DNA from: Symbiodinium natans
Lineage: Eukaryota > Sar > Dinophyceae > Suessiales > Symbiodiniaceae
DNA length: 64,000 bases
Direction: 5' to 3'
Assembly (NCBI GenBank): GCA_905221605.1
Contig: CAJNDS010002558.1
Coordinates: forward strand, 15,001-79,000
Every line of letters starts with the position of its first letter. Within the stretch, counting starts at the first letter, position 1. The translations under genes and the position numbers were made by a program. Below are positions 13,045 to 25,976 of this stretch, in pieces. Below the pieces are notes generated by a model that saw nothing but the letters and a program-made list of their open reading frames with translations, did not search any database and was not told the origin of the DNA.

Positions 13045-15722
13045 GTCCGCTTCCGAAATGAGGGGTACCTTATTTCGGGGTCCTTATTCTAAGGGAAAGG
13101 GGATCCTACTCTGTGGAGACTCTATAAGGGGTCTGTCATTTTTGTACACCGCCACATGGTTTCAATTTTGTCATGTTTTTGCCCTCTTCCTAGAGAGGGA
13201 GCACCCGGCCTTTGGCAGCCCCTAAGCCCCAAGCCCCAAACTACGCCCCAAACCCGAAACCCTAAACCCTAAGTACTCTAAACCCCCTAAACCTGGCCAG
13301 GAGTCCCTCAGTCTCAATGCGTCCAGCTCGGGTGGAAGGCGGGGAACGCAGGACAGCCAACACTGTGCACACGAATCTTCAGGGCTTGTGATTCATTAGT
13401 TCTCAGAAAGGAGGCACGAAGTTGCGTGCCGTTTAGCCCCTTAAAACTTCACAGGGTACGCAGTGCTCCCGGGTATCTGCACGACCCGAGCGGCCGCTTC
13501 CGAACGACCTGGTTTCGATTGATTCCGTGTGGTGCCGACTGGATTTGTTCTTCTCGGATTGTTTGTGTACAGCAGAGTTTTTCTTTCAGCAAAAAATTGT
13601 CCTCTATGTTCTCTTCATCTCCCCCTCGATGTATCCCTTTCGCTCTCTTTGTTTTGTTTATTTTTATCTCTTTATCTCTCTCTGCCTCTTTACGTTTCTT
13701 TACGGAACTTTACGGCTCTTTGTGTTTCTTTATGTCTCTTCGTGTCTTCGTGTCTCTTTATGTACGTTTATGCATCCTCATGTCGCTGGGCGTCTCTTTG
13801 TTAATTTCGACACTCTTCATGCTGGGGGGGGGGGGGGGGGTTAGGTTATTTCAACAATGGGAAGGTGGCCACACCCTGGTGTTTCCCTTGCATCCCTCAG
13901 CTGTTTCATCCTGTTCCAGGTGTCGAACACACGAGACGCCCATCACCCTTTACCGCTGGGATGCTGCCGCAAGCAGCGGCTGCTGCGACAGCCGCACCAA
14001 GGACACCAGAGCTTGCCCCAAGAATCCTGAAGCAGTGCCATACCAGTGTGTGTAGCCATGGAATTTCGATTCCCGCTGCACAGTCAGGAACTGTAGACCG
14101 TCAGGCTGTCGTGCAAGTCGTGCGCCCGCACGTCCTTTATGGGCTAAACCCTTGACCTCATGAACAGCTGTCGGCTTTCCTGGAGGATTGTGGTGGATGT
14201 GAGAAGATGAGCACCTTGACGTGCAGGGTTCAGGGAGTTCGGTGTGACGTGCACACCCAAAGTCATTGATTAAAGCTCGCACAGTTGGCCGTGCGACCAT
14301 ATGTACCTGAGTGGAGATCCGATCGAAAAGGGTGTCTTCTGATATCGCAAAGTGTGCTAGAATTGCTGCAACGTGGCTTGTTGGCCTGGGTTTTGTCGAG
14401 GCAAAGGAAAATGCGAAGTGCGCGAGTCTGCTTACGTCAAGCTTACGGGGGACGAACTGCAGCTTGGTTTCAATCAGCCGTACCATGTGCCGTTGTGGTG
14501 AAGACTCGCGAAAGAATTGTGGGGGAAAGCCTTGTCGTTCCACAGGAACTAGCCACAGGCTGCGCAAGGCTGCTTTTGGCACCCTTAAAGCCCCGAAACC
14601 CTTTCTTGCATCCCTTATGACATGAAAAACGCCAAGAGGAGCTCAAGCTCTGCCCTTTCTTGGCAGTTGCGTTCAGCGGTTCAAGCGCCCAAAACAACTC
14701 CAGCATGTGCAAGTCCACCGCTTGGAGCTATGCCATGCGTGACTTGTTGCAGTTGAAGAGGAGCTATGCTCAGTCCAAGTACTTATGGTGCCTTCACCTA
14801 GATCTTAAGTTCTGGACAGGTCCTCCAATCTGTGCCTGCGGCCGTTGCACACAGATGGCCACTGTCGCGGCCGGGGTTGGTTTTGTAAAACATGCGCCGC
14901 TCGAACCGGAAATTCCCTCAAGCAATCGCCAAACGTTAAGAAACAACCCACAAGAAAGCACAAGCATGTTCTACTGAGCATATATCCAGCACATTCCAGC
15001 TCAAAATGCTATTTGACATGTGGGTGCCGCAACAACGCGGGCATGGCGGGTAACGCGACACCAGCATTGTGCTAGCACTGCCACGACGACGACTGCTGTG
15101 ACGACTACGACGACGAGGGTGACTACAACGACTGCTACGACTACGATGACGACTCTTTACTACAGCTACGATTGCGACGAATCGTGCTACTGCTACACTG
15201 CATCTGCATGACTATGACTACTACGATGATGCACCAGTTTGGTTTTACATTAGATGCTTGAAGGAAGTTCCCTCGTGTTCTGTCAAGCGGGTTGGGTCGC
15301 CGAGGCACACGGTGTGCATGGACATTGCGTGGACAGACGGAGATGGAAAGACCTGTGCGCTGGCTGCACTCAAGCCTTGAAGCGAGTTTAGTTTAGTTGG
15401 GGCTTTGGGGTGGGGTCCGCAATCGAATTTTTTGTGTCCTTGCAGAACCATGCAGACCAAGAGGTAACCATGCAACAACAGTGAAGCCGCCCTCTGGCCT
15501 TCAAAGATGGCCAACGGATCATGTGCAACTCCAGAGACACCTCTGTCGGCCAGACGACGGCCCCAAACCATCCTTCGAGTCCTCTAGCGTGAAACATCAT
15601 GGGGAGATGGCCGAGATGATCTCCGGGACAAAAGGGTGGGAGGAGTGTGTCGAGCCCTTCAACTAGGCCCAAGCATCGAGATGTTTGCTTTTTTGGCTGC
15701 TTCGGGTGCCCAAGGCCGGCAG
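13045..15722. other. Region without a resolved gene
   Basis: Telomere-like CCCTAAA variants lie at 13250-13295, a pyrimidine-rich CTTT/CTCT stretch at 13590-13780, a 17-base G run near 13825 and a GAC/ACG trinucleotide stretch at 15085-15160. A long minus frame (13950-14582, 210 codons) is open, but two + frames are also open over part of it, so I do not call a gene. Confidence 0.4.
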
Positions 15723-15790
15723 ATCGGGGACTGCAGCGCGGCGCGGGTCGCGGGCACGAGCAGCCAAGAAGCTTGCTGCAAGTGTGGAGG
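15723..15790 (+). CDS. Cys-rich exon
   Basis: After AG at 15721-15722 the frame reads IGDCSAARVAGTSSQEACCK and then CGGAK, ending near a GC donor (GCGCGAAG). The C-x(15)-CC-x-CGG spacing is typical of an extracellular Cys-rich segment. Neighbouring exons were not established, so the gene it belongs to is unknown. Confidence 0.4.
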
Positions 15791-18349
15791 CGCGAAGTAC
15801 ATCCCTCCCTGCTCTTCCTCTGCAGTGTTTCCAGGCTTCGGGCTCCCAAGGCTTATTTTATACGGGCAGAAGTACCAGGAGTGGCTGTGCCCGCATGTGT
15901 CCGCCATCCGAAACCAGTGCTTCAGCATCAGCTGAGAAGCATTGAATTTGTATTCAAGCGGAACTGGAACTAGACTGAATGGTCCCACGGTCCCACAAAC
16001 ATCCCCTCATTCAGGCGGCATCAAAACGGCAACGCCCTTCAAGTATGCTGACTATACGCTCCTTGCATTCAAGACTGGCTGGGGGGTTACAGAGAGACCT
16101 GCAGAGGTAGTATTGGTTTGTAGCCACGCTTGCATCAATGGGCCCGAGTCGAGCTAAGCTGGGTTTGAGGCTTTGCTTGGAATGCTGTTCGGACCGCTCG
16201 GACAGGCTTTAGGCCAAAATCTCTTCTCTTCTGCAGGGTCAAAGGGGTCTGAGTTGCGATCGCTTCGGCAATGTTTTCGTCGGTTTGCAAGTCCGGTGAC
16301 CGCTGCGCAACCTTTCCCTTAGGTTCGTGCTTGGTGAGAGCGTGTCCCTGTGGCCGCAACCTCGATCAGCCAAGCGTTATGGCTTGAACGAGGGCTGCGA
16401 ATTTGCGGGGAGCTTAGCCAGGGCTTCTGGCAAAGTCTTTGGAAGACTCTTGCAAGTTACGTGGCTCGTGTTGTGCTGCGTTCCAGTTGCTCTCATGGAG
16501 CCTGAAAACTGTCCAAAGGAGTCGTACAACGGATTAACTCTGTGTGTGCGTGCTTGTATTCGCAGGAGCTCTTGCGCTGCGTGGCTTCTTGCGCAAAGAG
16601 AGGGCACTATCGGTAGACCCAGTATGTATAGCATGCCCACTCCCCGACCTCCAAGGCTTAGGGACTTGCATTGAAGTCATCGAAGCCTCCCAGGCCACGT
16701 ACAATCTCACGTTGAACGGCGCAACGGGCGAGGCACGAGCTGATCTGGCCTCTTCTCCAAGTGGGGGGGATGTTAAAAGCAAGTGCCTGGCTTGCAGGCT
16801 GTGTTTGCCAGTACCTGTTCGGTTTTCCTCACGCAGGTCTCCCTATCAGCACGGCGAATTGTTCAAAACTTGGACCTTCGCACCACGTCAAGCTAGGAGC
16901 CCCCCTTTCTAGAGCAACACATGTTCAGTTCCTTCAAGCTAAGATTGAGGCTTTGTGGGAGTTGCGCAGTCCTGGCGCTTCACTGCAAGAGAACCTAAGC
17001 CCGACTTCCCACATCAGTCTCAACACCCGACATCTCGGAAGTGGTATCAGCATATCTGCCATCTCATCACTGTACCATGCAACAGCTGTGGAAGAACATG
17101 GCGTGGCAACAGAGCCCTAAGCACCCAAAAGTGCGGTCACGGCCATGGCGGCCTTCCATCGGCTGCCAAGTATCTCTGCGAGCTGGGCACTGCGCAAAGG
17201 CTTCGGGGGGTCCTTTTCCGCCGGGCTTCCGCCTTTTTGGGTGTCATCGGGTCGAAGCAGCAGGATTATGAAGTAAAGTGGCTTTTGAAGCCAGGTGCGG
17301 CTCCATGAGTCTTTTGTGAGCCCTCGGAATCCCCGCCCACCCCCCACCCCCCCCCCAAACCAAAACACAACCTTTCAAGTAAATGTTGGTTGGTTGATTG
17401 GTTGGCTTTCTATGTGCACAAAGATATCTATATCTACACACATGTGTATATGTCTATATGTACATGTATAACATCTTTGTGCGCGTTTCTTGTTTCGAGG
17501 AGGGCTCCGGCTCGCGTCTGCCGCGGGCAATCGCCCGCTGCGGAGCCACGGCGCTGTGAACGTGGGGCTCCTGGCGGCGGCGATGAAGGCCGAGCCCGGG
17601 AAGCGTGAAGGAGACTCCACATGCTCAGTTCTCAAGGTTCTTGGGACCACAATCTTGAGAACTCCCCATACCAAGAGATTGTTTCCTTGAGGGGCTTTTG
17701 GGGCTTTTGGGTGGTTTGTCGGAGGGGTGCAAGGCGGTCGCCCCCGAGGGTTTAAGCGAAGGATGTCCAGCCCCGCACTGGTTCTGCTTCTTTGGGCAAC
17801 GACAGCGCCGCAGGCGCCCTTGGCGCGAGGCGAGAGCTGTGCCGTGGATGCGGTAGGGCCGATGGCGCAGCTGAAGGCATTGAAGGCTGGGGGGATGATG
17901 GATTCGGATTGAGGGGATGTCGGATGACTTCTCGCGAAATGACCTGACCTTTCTCGGGATCGATAATGGTTGCCCCGGATAGAGACTTCTTTGACCGTCA
18001 TCCGAAATTGCAGATATATACTGATCAGGGAAGCTCAGCAGATGCTCTGGCCACAACAACTCAACTGACCAGCTGAACGTGTGTCTGTGAGGTTTTCACA
18101 ACGGCATGGCAGCTCAAATCTAGAAAAAAACGGTGAGGCGCATCCCAGGCACCCAAGACCCTCAAGACCCTCAAAGGAGATGCTCGGACCTGAACCCTCA
18201 CTCCGAGAATGCCAGGTCCCCACAGCCCAAGCCTCCAAACACCCCGCACACAGCTGAAGCCCTCCGAAGGCCATGTTCTTCGCCAGCGATTACTTGGAGG
18301 AGCACTCTTGTGTGTGAAGCATATTCGTGCTTGTCTAAGAAGGCGAAAC
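15791..18349. other. Region with unresolved exon candidates
   Basis: A candidate exon after AG near 16568 reads GALALRGFLRKERAL in one frame, but a second frame is equally plausible. Another candidate lies near 16960-17160. No donor/acceptor chain could be closed. A CATA/TGTA-rich run lies at 17430-17470 and C runs at 17340-17360. Confidence 0.35.
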
Positions 18350-19785
18350 ATGGGATTCTGCTTCTCCGGCGCAGAGGAGGAGCGCCCCGGCTTCCGCGTC
18401 GCCGGCGAGCCGCGGTCGGAGCTCGTCCCCGCCTCGGAGAATCACCCGGAGACGACGAAGGTACGCCTCGTGCTGCCCCTCGGGCTTGTCATTATAAGTA
18501 TTATCATTATGATGATGATTATTCTTATGATTCTTCATTATTAGAAATGTTAATATTGGTGTTATTAGTACTTATTTCGAATATTCTTAATGTTCTTATT
18601 ATTCTTAGTATTATGAATATTCTTAATATTCTTACTATTCTTTAATACTACTACTATTATTAATGTGTTTCATCTGATTAATAGTAGAATCGCTAGTAAG
18701 TAAAAAGCTATCAACCATGACAACCAAAAGTTTGTAGTCATACCAGAAAGTAAACGACGAGCGCTGTCTCCCCTAGGTTCTAAGCCTCAGCACGGCATCC
18801 TCAGTCGCAGGTTTTGCATGGCGTACGGTTTCTGTTTACACCCGCCCCCCCCCCCCCCTCACCCCCCAAAACCTAAATTTCACGGCCGCTTGGCATGACG
18901 CCCCCCAGTCTTCCTTATGAAGAATGATCGAAAAGGTTGGAGTCCGCAACTCCAGGCTTGGTGATGCTTCTGCAACGCCTATCCGCCAGGGCATCATGTG
19001 GCAAACAGCCAAGGTCTTTGGTGCCTGAGTCAGCATCCCCCCGCAGTGCTGTGCCACGGCTGTTGTTGCTGTATGTTGTCTGTTTCTTTGAATTCCTGTG
19101 GGTTCTACGGCACACGAGGCGATGCAAGGAGATTGGGGAGGCAGCAGAGGTTCTTTCTGCTGTTTAAGATGCGGCCTTAGGGCCTTGGCCCTGCAAAGCC
19201 TAAGGAGGAAATCAGGTTCGGCAAGGAGAGCAACCCCGGCACCTTAGCGGCCACCATTGCCCAGAAGATCAAGCTGCAAGGCCCAGAGCTTGAGTCAAGT
19301 TGATGGTTTCCAGGTTGCGGGGGCTGGTTCGAGGGATCGTCTGCAAGGCTAGAAGGGACCAGAACAGACCCGAACGGACTGGCAGACCCAATCTTGCAGG
19401 TCGGGCGACGCTTTCTGCGATGGGACCCATACCAGCTTCCAAAGCGTTGAAGTCCGTGATGTTGGCGCGGCAGTTGCCCGGCGATTTGAGATTGTTCAGC
19501 AACTCCGTGATTCTTCTGGTGCTGTGCTGTATGGTTGCATGTGCATAGAAGCATAGGCAGTTAAAAAAGTTACATGTCCCGATGCCCTGATCAGCCTTCC
19601 ACCCTAAATCCGATGGGCCAGCCATAGCACCGAGGTACTTGCACGAGCACCTGGGTGATGATGCGATTCTAGTGGTTCCGGCCAAGCAGGTGCTGCCGCC
19701 CCGTCCGAACAAGGAGGCAGAGCCACGAAAAGATCCCGCTTCTTCGGTGTTCCATTTGTTCAACAAGTTTGTAGATTGGGGATAA
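18350..19785 (+). CDS. SpoVS-like small protein with myristoylation-type start
   Basis: Four exons join perfectly: 18350-18460, 19205-19298, 19400-19472 and 19635-19785. They total 429 bases, 142 residues plus TAA. The three donors are GTACGC, GTTGAT and GTTGCC; the acceptors are AAG, CAG and GAG, each followed by G. Residues 1-7 (MGFCFSG) fit an N-myristoylation signal (Gly2, Ser6) with a possible palmitoyl Cys4. From about residue 38 the protein resembles the SpoVS fold family: ESNPGTLAATIA, then SAMGPIPASKALKSVMLAR, then YLHEHLGDDAILVVPAK. These match the family pattern of SxPxxxAxxIA, an A-x-G-x(5)-KA helix and a hydrophobic strand ending in PA. SpoVS is a small domain known mainly from bacteria and thought to act in regulation or nucleic-acid binding. 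Membrane attachment is inferred from the start only. Confidence 0.65.
18478..18700. repeat. AT-rich simple sequence in the first SpoVS intron
   Basis: The intron after 18460 contains about 200 bases of TTAT/TATT-rich sequence with imperfect ATTATTC and AATATTC repeats. Similar AT islands lie at 29540-29630 and 33135-33195. Confidence 0.7.
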
Positions 19786-21350
19786 CAGACGCTGCGCTTT
19801 GTTGCGCTTGGGGTGCATTCCCTTTCTCACCAGCCCCCCCCCCCCCCCTATATTCTGTTTCAACAATGTGCAGGAAGGAGGGGCGTTGGTTTTAGGGAGT
19901 ATTGGGCGCTAAGGGGCCGACGGAGTGCCTGTCAGCCACGATTTGTGTAGTAGCCAGCTGACCTTGCCCTGTGCCGCGAGAGAACCCCTGTGAGGAGACG
20001 GTGCGACTGCTTCTCGCCTGCCTGCGCGGGCCAAAGAGCCCGGAGCAGTGCGAGGGTGAGAGTTAGCTGCAGAATGTTCTGCAGAATGTTCTCTGCAGAG
20101 CCCGGTAGGAGATCCGCTCTAACAGAGCAAGCTCGCAGCAGGCCGAAAGTGGCTTTGGAGCAGCGGAAACTCCAATCCTCGTGTCCTGCTTGAATCCATG
20201 CTTGTACTTGGCTGATGATGCTGGCCTCACAGCAAGAGACCCCCCAGAGAGCCGAAGACCCCAGAGTCGGATCGCGCAGGTGACCTTCATCGAGGGTGCA
20301 GCGAAGCCCAAGGATGCTTTCAAGGTCAGCTGCAAGGCCTCCATCATCAGCTCCCAAATTTGCACCCGATGTCTTCCCCACAGAAAAGGCCCCACAGAAA
20401 AGGCCCCATAAACGGACCCGCATCGGCTCTGCAGATACCCGAAAAAGGGGCAGCAGGGGCCCTACCGGTGAAGTTTTGGCGAGGTGACGGCCTTCCAGAA
20501 GCACCACCTCTCCTTCACAGCCGCTCGGGTTGGGGGGCGTTGAAGGATTTGGGGGGGAGGGGGGGGGAAGTTGTCCGAATATCTTGCGCTGAGCTGAAGC
20601 ATGGGTTTTGGAGTTATCTGAAATTCAGCTGCTGCCACATGTGAGGAGTCTGAAGCTTCGCGGCCTGTAATTGCTCCTTTCTGAGGCCGGCGTGACGGTG
20701 GAGGTGTCTGAGATGTCCTACGGCCCCTCTGTTCTTTTGCCTGGGACCTCAGAAGAAGCCCTGTGCCCTGCACTTGTCCTAATCCCCTCCCCCTGATATG
20801 AACCCCCCCCCCACTACCCCCGAATATTAAAAGCCCCCAATATGCAAAACGAAAACAACGGGGGGTATTCGACAGAGGGGATCTAATATTAAGGGGAGGG
20901 GGATTACCTGTCCACAGGAAACGGGTCCCGCAGGACAGGCCTCCACAGTTGCAAGTCGTTGCTTGTGTTCAAGCAATTTACAGGGCACGCTGCCAGCGCC
21001 AGACACATCTTGGCTGCATTTCTCTCTCCCTTGAATGCACCAGATGCCGAGGTTCACGGAGAAGACCACGAGCTATTCCCTGCGAAAGTTCACCGCCCCT
21101 GAGAGTCAGTGGAAGGACAGACGGGGATTCCAGAGGCTACTTTACACTAGGAAGGTTCAGAGAGTGCAGAAAGTACCTCGTCAGGTCCAGCGTGGGTGAA
21201 AACAGGAGCTGATAAACCCTCGATAGATGCTCGGCAAACTCTTCTCCAGCCCCCATGCAGCTCCTTGCTGCGCAATGCTGCGCACCTATCCTTAAGCTGC
21301 CACAAGAAGCCCTATAAGCCCCTAAGCCGAGCCCATGAGACCCCTCCCAG
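19786..21350. other. Region with unresolved exon candidates
   Basis: A possible exon after CAG near 20278 reads VTFIEGAAKPKDAFKVSCKA. Another near 21047 reads MPRFTEKTTSYSLRKF. Their phases could not be chained. A 13-15 base C run lies near 19835. Confidence 0.35.
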
Positions 21351-21533
21351 GGCTTCCAGAAGATGTGCGCGCCGGACGCAAAGTGGGTGACCATGGACAG
21401 CGCAGGGCACCTCGGAGTTGCAAGGAGCCTGCAGCCGGAGCAAAAAGCCCGGAGAAGCCCGAAACCTCTCATTTCGGAGGTGCTGCTGGAGGGTTTAGTC
21501 ATGTTTAGTCAGAGTTTCGCGCTGGAACCCTAG
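21351..21533 (+). CDS. Terminal exon of an unrecognised gene
   Basis: After CTCCCAG the frame opens with G and reads GFQKMCAPDAKWVTMDSAGH, continuing for 60 codons to TAG at 21531-21533. The AG|G acceptor and protein-like composition (few rare residues, a hydrophobic C-terminal helix EVLLEGLVMFSQSF) support a last exon. Upstream exons were not resolved, and whether it belongs with the candidates near 20278 and 21047 is unknown. Confidence 0.45.
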   Translation, partial: GFQKMCAPDAKWVTMDSAGHLGVARSLQPEQKARRSPKPLISEVLLEGLVMFSQSFALEP

Positions 21534-24465
21534 ACGAAGCACTTAAGAATCCGAGCCCCCCAAAATCTTAAAGCCCGAACAGCCCCATAACCGAAGCGCT
21601 TGCGACGGAGCCGCGTGCCTCCAAGGAACCTGAAACTGGCGACGGCCCCGGAGACCGGCTTGGTGGACAATGTGAAGGTGCAGCCGCGCGCAACTGCTTT
21701 CGGTGCTTTGGGGTTTAGGGTTTGGGGTTTGGGGGGGGGGGGGGGGGGCAAAACGGGATCCTAAGCTCTGAAGCTTGATTTTCCTTGTTGGAGGTTTTCG
21801 GGGGGGGGGGGGGGGGATCCTATTGATGATCAGAGTTGGGTCACACAGAGAACCTGATGTTGGGGTCCCGAGGGTGGGTTCTGTTCACAGGGTCTTACAT
21901 TAGATGACAGGTGTGCGAGTGAAATTCGAAAGACTCATGATGGTACGGTTTCTATGTTGTGCTCCTTGGCAACCATAAGCCCCAGGAAAAAAGCGAGGGT
22001 GAGACAGGAACAAAGCGAACGGAGTCATGATTCCAAGGTGTTCCACGGTTCACCCTTTGTCAACCAGTCCAATATCCAGACCAGGCGTTAGCCCGGGGGG
22101 CACACAGGAAACCTCGGGGTAAGATCTGATGTCGTCTGCACAGCCGCACTCCGCACCTAAGAAGAAGCACGATGTTGCGCCAGGACTCTACCAGGGCCAA
22201 ACTGGGACATCTGCCAGATCTCGGGACTACTGCGCAAGACCAAGACGTCGGACTGGGGAGAAGAAGACCTTTGGCGCCACTCTGCTTGAAAGCAGAACAT
22301 CGAGTGACTGTACGCTGCACAAGGGTCAGGGACATGTTGCGGCGATGACTGTCGGCTGAGCGGGCAGAGTGCAAGCTAGCTCCGTTTTCTCAGAGGAATT
22401 GTTGCGAGTGTGCACGGTTTTAGAGGTGGCTCAGGTCGGGTCTTTGTATTGAAGTTCGCGTTGTGAAGCCGGTATAGTGCCCATCAGGTTCCAGAGCCAA
22501 GAGACTCCTGTCTCCCACGTTTGGTTTTGTGGTCGTCCCCTTCTCACAAGAGTTCAAGCCCTATATCGTCCCGAACCCACCAGTTTGTCCTGGTCAAGCC
22601 GAAGCCCGCGAAGAAGCTGACGTACTCCACGGACCACCTTCAGAGTGGCTGGGCAAGAGAAGCGTGGGAGCCTCATAGCCGCCAGGGATAAGTCCGACCA
22701 GTTGCATGAGGACGATGAGAAATGAGAGCACAAAAAAGGTGGGCACGTTGTGTTTGCGTTTTTCATGGTCATATGTGTTCGAGACACATGACAAGAGCCC
22801 CAGAGCTTCTCAAGGCTTAGCGCTTAGTGGTGCTGGTAGCTTCCCACCTTGAACTCTTCGGTTTTGCGCAGGACAACCGTTGGTGCATGTAGTACTTGCA
22901 AACTTCTGCAGGTTCTATCTCGCAGTGGTGCCGCCAGTGCTGCCCGTGCCTTCAAAGAAGGCGCCGGAACTGGACCTATGATGGGGATGCAATCCTGGGG
23001 ATATCACAGCAAAGCCATTCTCAACTTCCAACCACAAGCAAAAACTCAAAAGCTCAACGCACGCAAGTAGTCACATTGCTTTCTATTGTGTCATGTTTAT
23101 GATTCTTTCTTCTTAGGTTCATGCCTATCATTTGTATTCAGGCGCAAAGAGGTTCTTTGAGGCGCGAATCTCTATGCTGGAACTTAAGGAGTTTGGGGTT
23201 TGGGGTTCAGAAGGGTATTGGGGCAGGCCTGAACCATCTCGAGGATCAGGAACCGCCATAGTCCTAAGAGCTCTCCTGAGCTTCCTTCCCTCGCGCTCTC
23301 TGCACCCGCAACTCAAAGCCCACATCCGAGTGGCGAAGCCTAAACCCCTAAAGTTTAGCGTTTAGGGTTTAGGTTGAGGGTTATAGGTTATAGGGTTTAG
23401 GCTAGCCCCTTGACCCAAAACTTCTGACCACTGGTAAGGGAGGGCAAATCTGGCGACGAGGAAGAGAAGGACAGTGCAACAGCCCAATGCCTGTTTTTGA
23501 AACAGCCCGGTGGGGTCGTGATATGCGGGTGACAAACGAAAACAAAACACTACTTTGGTTGTGTGCTTTTATCCCCTGAGTACACGTGTCATCTGATGTG
23601 TGAGTGGGGGGTCTAATAGGTGCACGTTGTTTCCCAGTCATCGTGCACATCCCCGCAGTGTGGTTCCTTGAGCATACGGAGCGCGAGGACAAACCGGCAA
23701 ACACGAACCAACCCCCAAGTCTCTTGGAACTTCGCGAAAAAAACTCACTTTAAGAAACATGTGCACAAACCCTTGCCCTCTGACACAGGCGACATGCCGC
23801 CCACTGCCTACACCATGCGCTGCGACAATGCCCGAGGGAAAGGGGCTAGGATCAAGTCAAACAGAAGGAGGTTGCGGTTGGGCTTGGAGGGACTTTTGGG
23901 AGAGGCCGGCTTGTGGAGTTCTGGTGAGGTTAGGTCGTCTTCTCGACTTGGGATTGTGCCGACTTCGGGTTCCAGAACTCTTTGCTGCAGAGCTGCGCAG
24001 AGCTTCGTAATGCAGAAATTCCGGGAATTCGGGAGACCCCCCGTGGCTGGAGGTGGGCTCACCTTCGACGCCATCCATGGCATTGGGCCTCCTGCTTCAA
24101 GATGCAGAGTGCAGACCCGTCCTCCTATCAGGGAAGCATATTTACCGCCCTATTGTTCGTCCCCTCCCTCCCCCCCCTTCCCTATTAAGGAGCTTGTTAG
24201 GCAGACTCAGGGCCAGCGCCAAGCAAGGTTCTACAAGGGCCACCCCTGCTGGTGACCTGCGGGGGGCTGCGGGGGTTGCGGGGCGCTCGTTGTGAAGTTG
24301 TTCAGGGGGCGTTTCGCAGGCCTCTCTACGTAGTTTCGCATGAGCGGGTATAGGCTTTACTGTATGGGCCCTTAATTTGTCTAGAGTTCAAGATAAGCTA
24401 TATAAGGGGTACCCTTTAATAAGGGCCTGAGAGGACCATGTAAGGACCCTTAGATGACCCCTGCC
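21534..24465. other. Region with telomere-like fragments and unresolved exons
   Basis: Two poly-G runs (about 21728 and 21800), short TTTAGGG-like stretches at 21710-21735 and 23340-23402, and several open frames (for example + 23620-24255) are present. A possible exon at 21600-21700 ends near GGTGCTTTGGGG, directly before TTTAGGG-like sequence. None could be closed into a gene. Confidence 0.35.
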
Positions 24466-24762
24466 TAAACCCTAAACCCTAAACCCTAAACCCTGAAGTG
24501 GCATGAAGAACGACGACAGGGTCCGATAATGGGCCCCTTTTTCCGACACAGACTGCTCATCGACATCACCTGCATTGCGGTTCGGCCAGCTATGCGGAGC
24601 GAAAAAAAAAACCCTAAACCCTAAAACCCTAAACCCTAAACCCTAAACCCTAAGCCCTAAACCCTAAACCCTAAACCCTAAACCCTAAACCCTAAACCAT
24701 AAACCTAAACCCTAAACCCTAAAACCCTAAACCCTAAACCCTAAACCCTAAACCCTAACCTA
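24466..24762. repeat. CCCTAAA telomere-type arrays
   Basis: A short array (24466-24497) and a longer one (about 24610-24762, some 20 units with CCCTAAAA and other variants) read CCCTAAA on the + strand. The long array ends only about 8 bases before the inferred acceptor of the exon at 24771. Confidence 0.95.
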
Positions 24763-24770
24763 TGTTCCAG

Positions 24771-25650
24771 GAGCTCCAGGAGAATGGGCAGCTCAGCCTC
24801 AACGTGGGGCCTTCCTTTGCCCCTTTGCCTGCATCCTTGCGGCTTCTTGGGATGTTTTCCCTTTTACAGACAGTCCTTAATCGGGGTACCATAATCCCTA
24901 TAAAGGGACTGTTAGTATAAACATCAACTCTCTCTAATAGGGGTACTATAATCCCTATTAAGGACTGTTAGTATGAACATCCAAGAGGCATGAGACCAAC
25001 TTAGCCCCTGCCCTGTTTTTTCGGCCTGGTGCCCGTTGAGGTGCACGTCTTCGACAGCAAGGGCAGCAACAGGCACAACACGCAGGCCGGGGAAGGAAGC
25101 GTTCTCAACCTCTCCAACAGGCTCCGAAGGAAGCCTCTCTCCAAGCTGCAATGGCAGGTTAGGAAGACCAGCCCCAGTTGCATGGCAATTAGGTTGCATC
25201 TCCAACCGATACACGGCATGCTCCGACCTAACTTCGAGGCATATCCGGACAAGGCACCAACAAGCCTCCAGAGGCCTGCGTTCAACTTAGAGATTTCCAA
25301 GCACATCTCGAGCTTCAAGAGATCTTCCTTCTGAACATGCCCAAAAGCCACCTCCAACATCACGACAGGGACGGCTGGCGCAGATGCCCTAAGTTTTGTA
25401 GATCCAAAAACATCCAAAAACACTTCGCAGAATATGCCAAAGCCATCCCAGAACATCCCAAAGCCATCCCAAAAAACGCATAAATTCTTTGCTCACATCC
25501 CAAAGCCATCCCCCGCCCCCCCCAAAAAAAAAAAAAAAAAGGTTGTTTTTTGTTGCTCACAAAGCCGCAGAGGTCGGCCTGCTGGATGTGAAGCTCAAGT
25601 GCCGCATCTTCGGGTCCTTCCCGGATCCTGCACCCCGGCTGGCACTGAGA
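24771..25650 (+). CDS. Internal exons of an unrecognised gene
   Basis: Three exons are supported: 24771-24803 (11 codons, ELQENGQLSLN, GT donor), 25041-25157 (39 codons, starts VHVFDSKGSNRHNTQAGEG, GT donor GTTAGG) and 25573-25650 (26 codons, starts VGLLDVKLKCRIFGSF, followed by GGATGAGG). All are phase 0 and the last two start AG|G. Between the second and third lies a long open phase-0 frame (about 25278-25488) that could be an extra exon; its end is built on an 18-21 base repeat (CATCCCAAAGCCATCCC). The gene start and end are missing. The minus strand is also open at 25001-25456, but codon endings favour the + exons. The array before exon 1 is CCCTAAA and the one after the last exon is TTTAGGG. 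Confidence 0.55.
24878..24976. repeat. Duplicated GGGACTGTTAGTAT motif
   Basis: Two near-identical segments, each running through ATAATCCCTAT and ACTGTTAGTAT to AACATC, lie in the intron at about 24889-24926 and 24947-24979. A third relative is at about 32827-32856. Confidence 0.7.
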
Positions 25651-25659
25651 GGATGAGGA

Positions 25660-25736
25660 TTTAGGGCATTTAGGGTTTAGGGCCTGTACTTCAGAGGCCT
25701 GGATGTAAAAGGGTTTAGGGTTTAGGGTTTAGGGCA
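25660..25736. repeat. TTTAGGG telomere-type repeats
   Basis: Several TTTAGGG units lie directly downstream of the exon ending at 25650, so they probably sit in the next intron. Confidence 0.85.
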
Positions 25737-25976
25737 AAAAGTTGTGGGGCAGAAAGCTTGCGGATTCAGGGTGTTTGAGTACATGTTTATTCGGCGCTGT
25801 TTCTGAGTCTTGTTTAAATGTTGAGAGTGTAGGGTTCCTTGGCAGCCGCTCCAAGAAAGGGTTAGAAGGCAGCTTGTGGTTGAGTCTTGGAAGAACCTCT
25901 GCAGACACCAATGATTAGCACTTCTTGAGTTTGAGTCTGGAACAACCTGGGGGAGATCTTCCATGTCCAGGCATGT

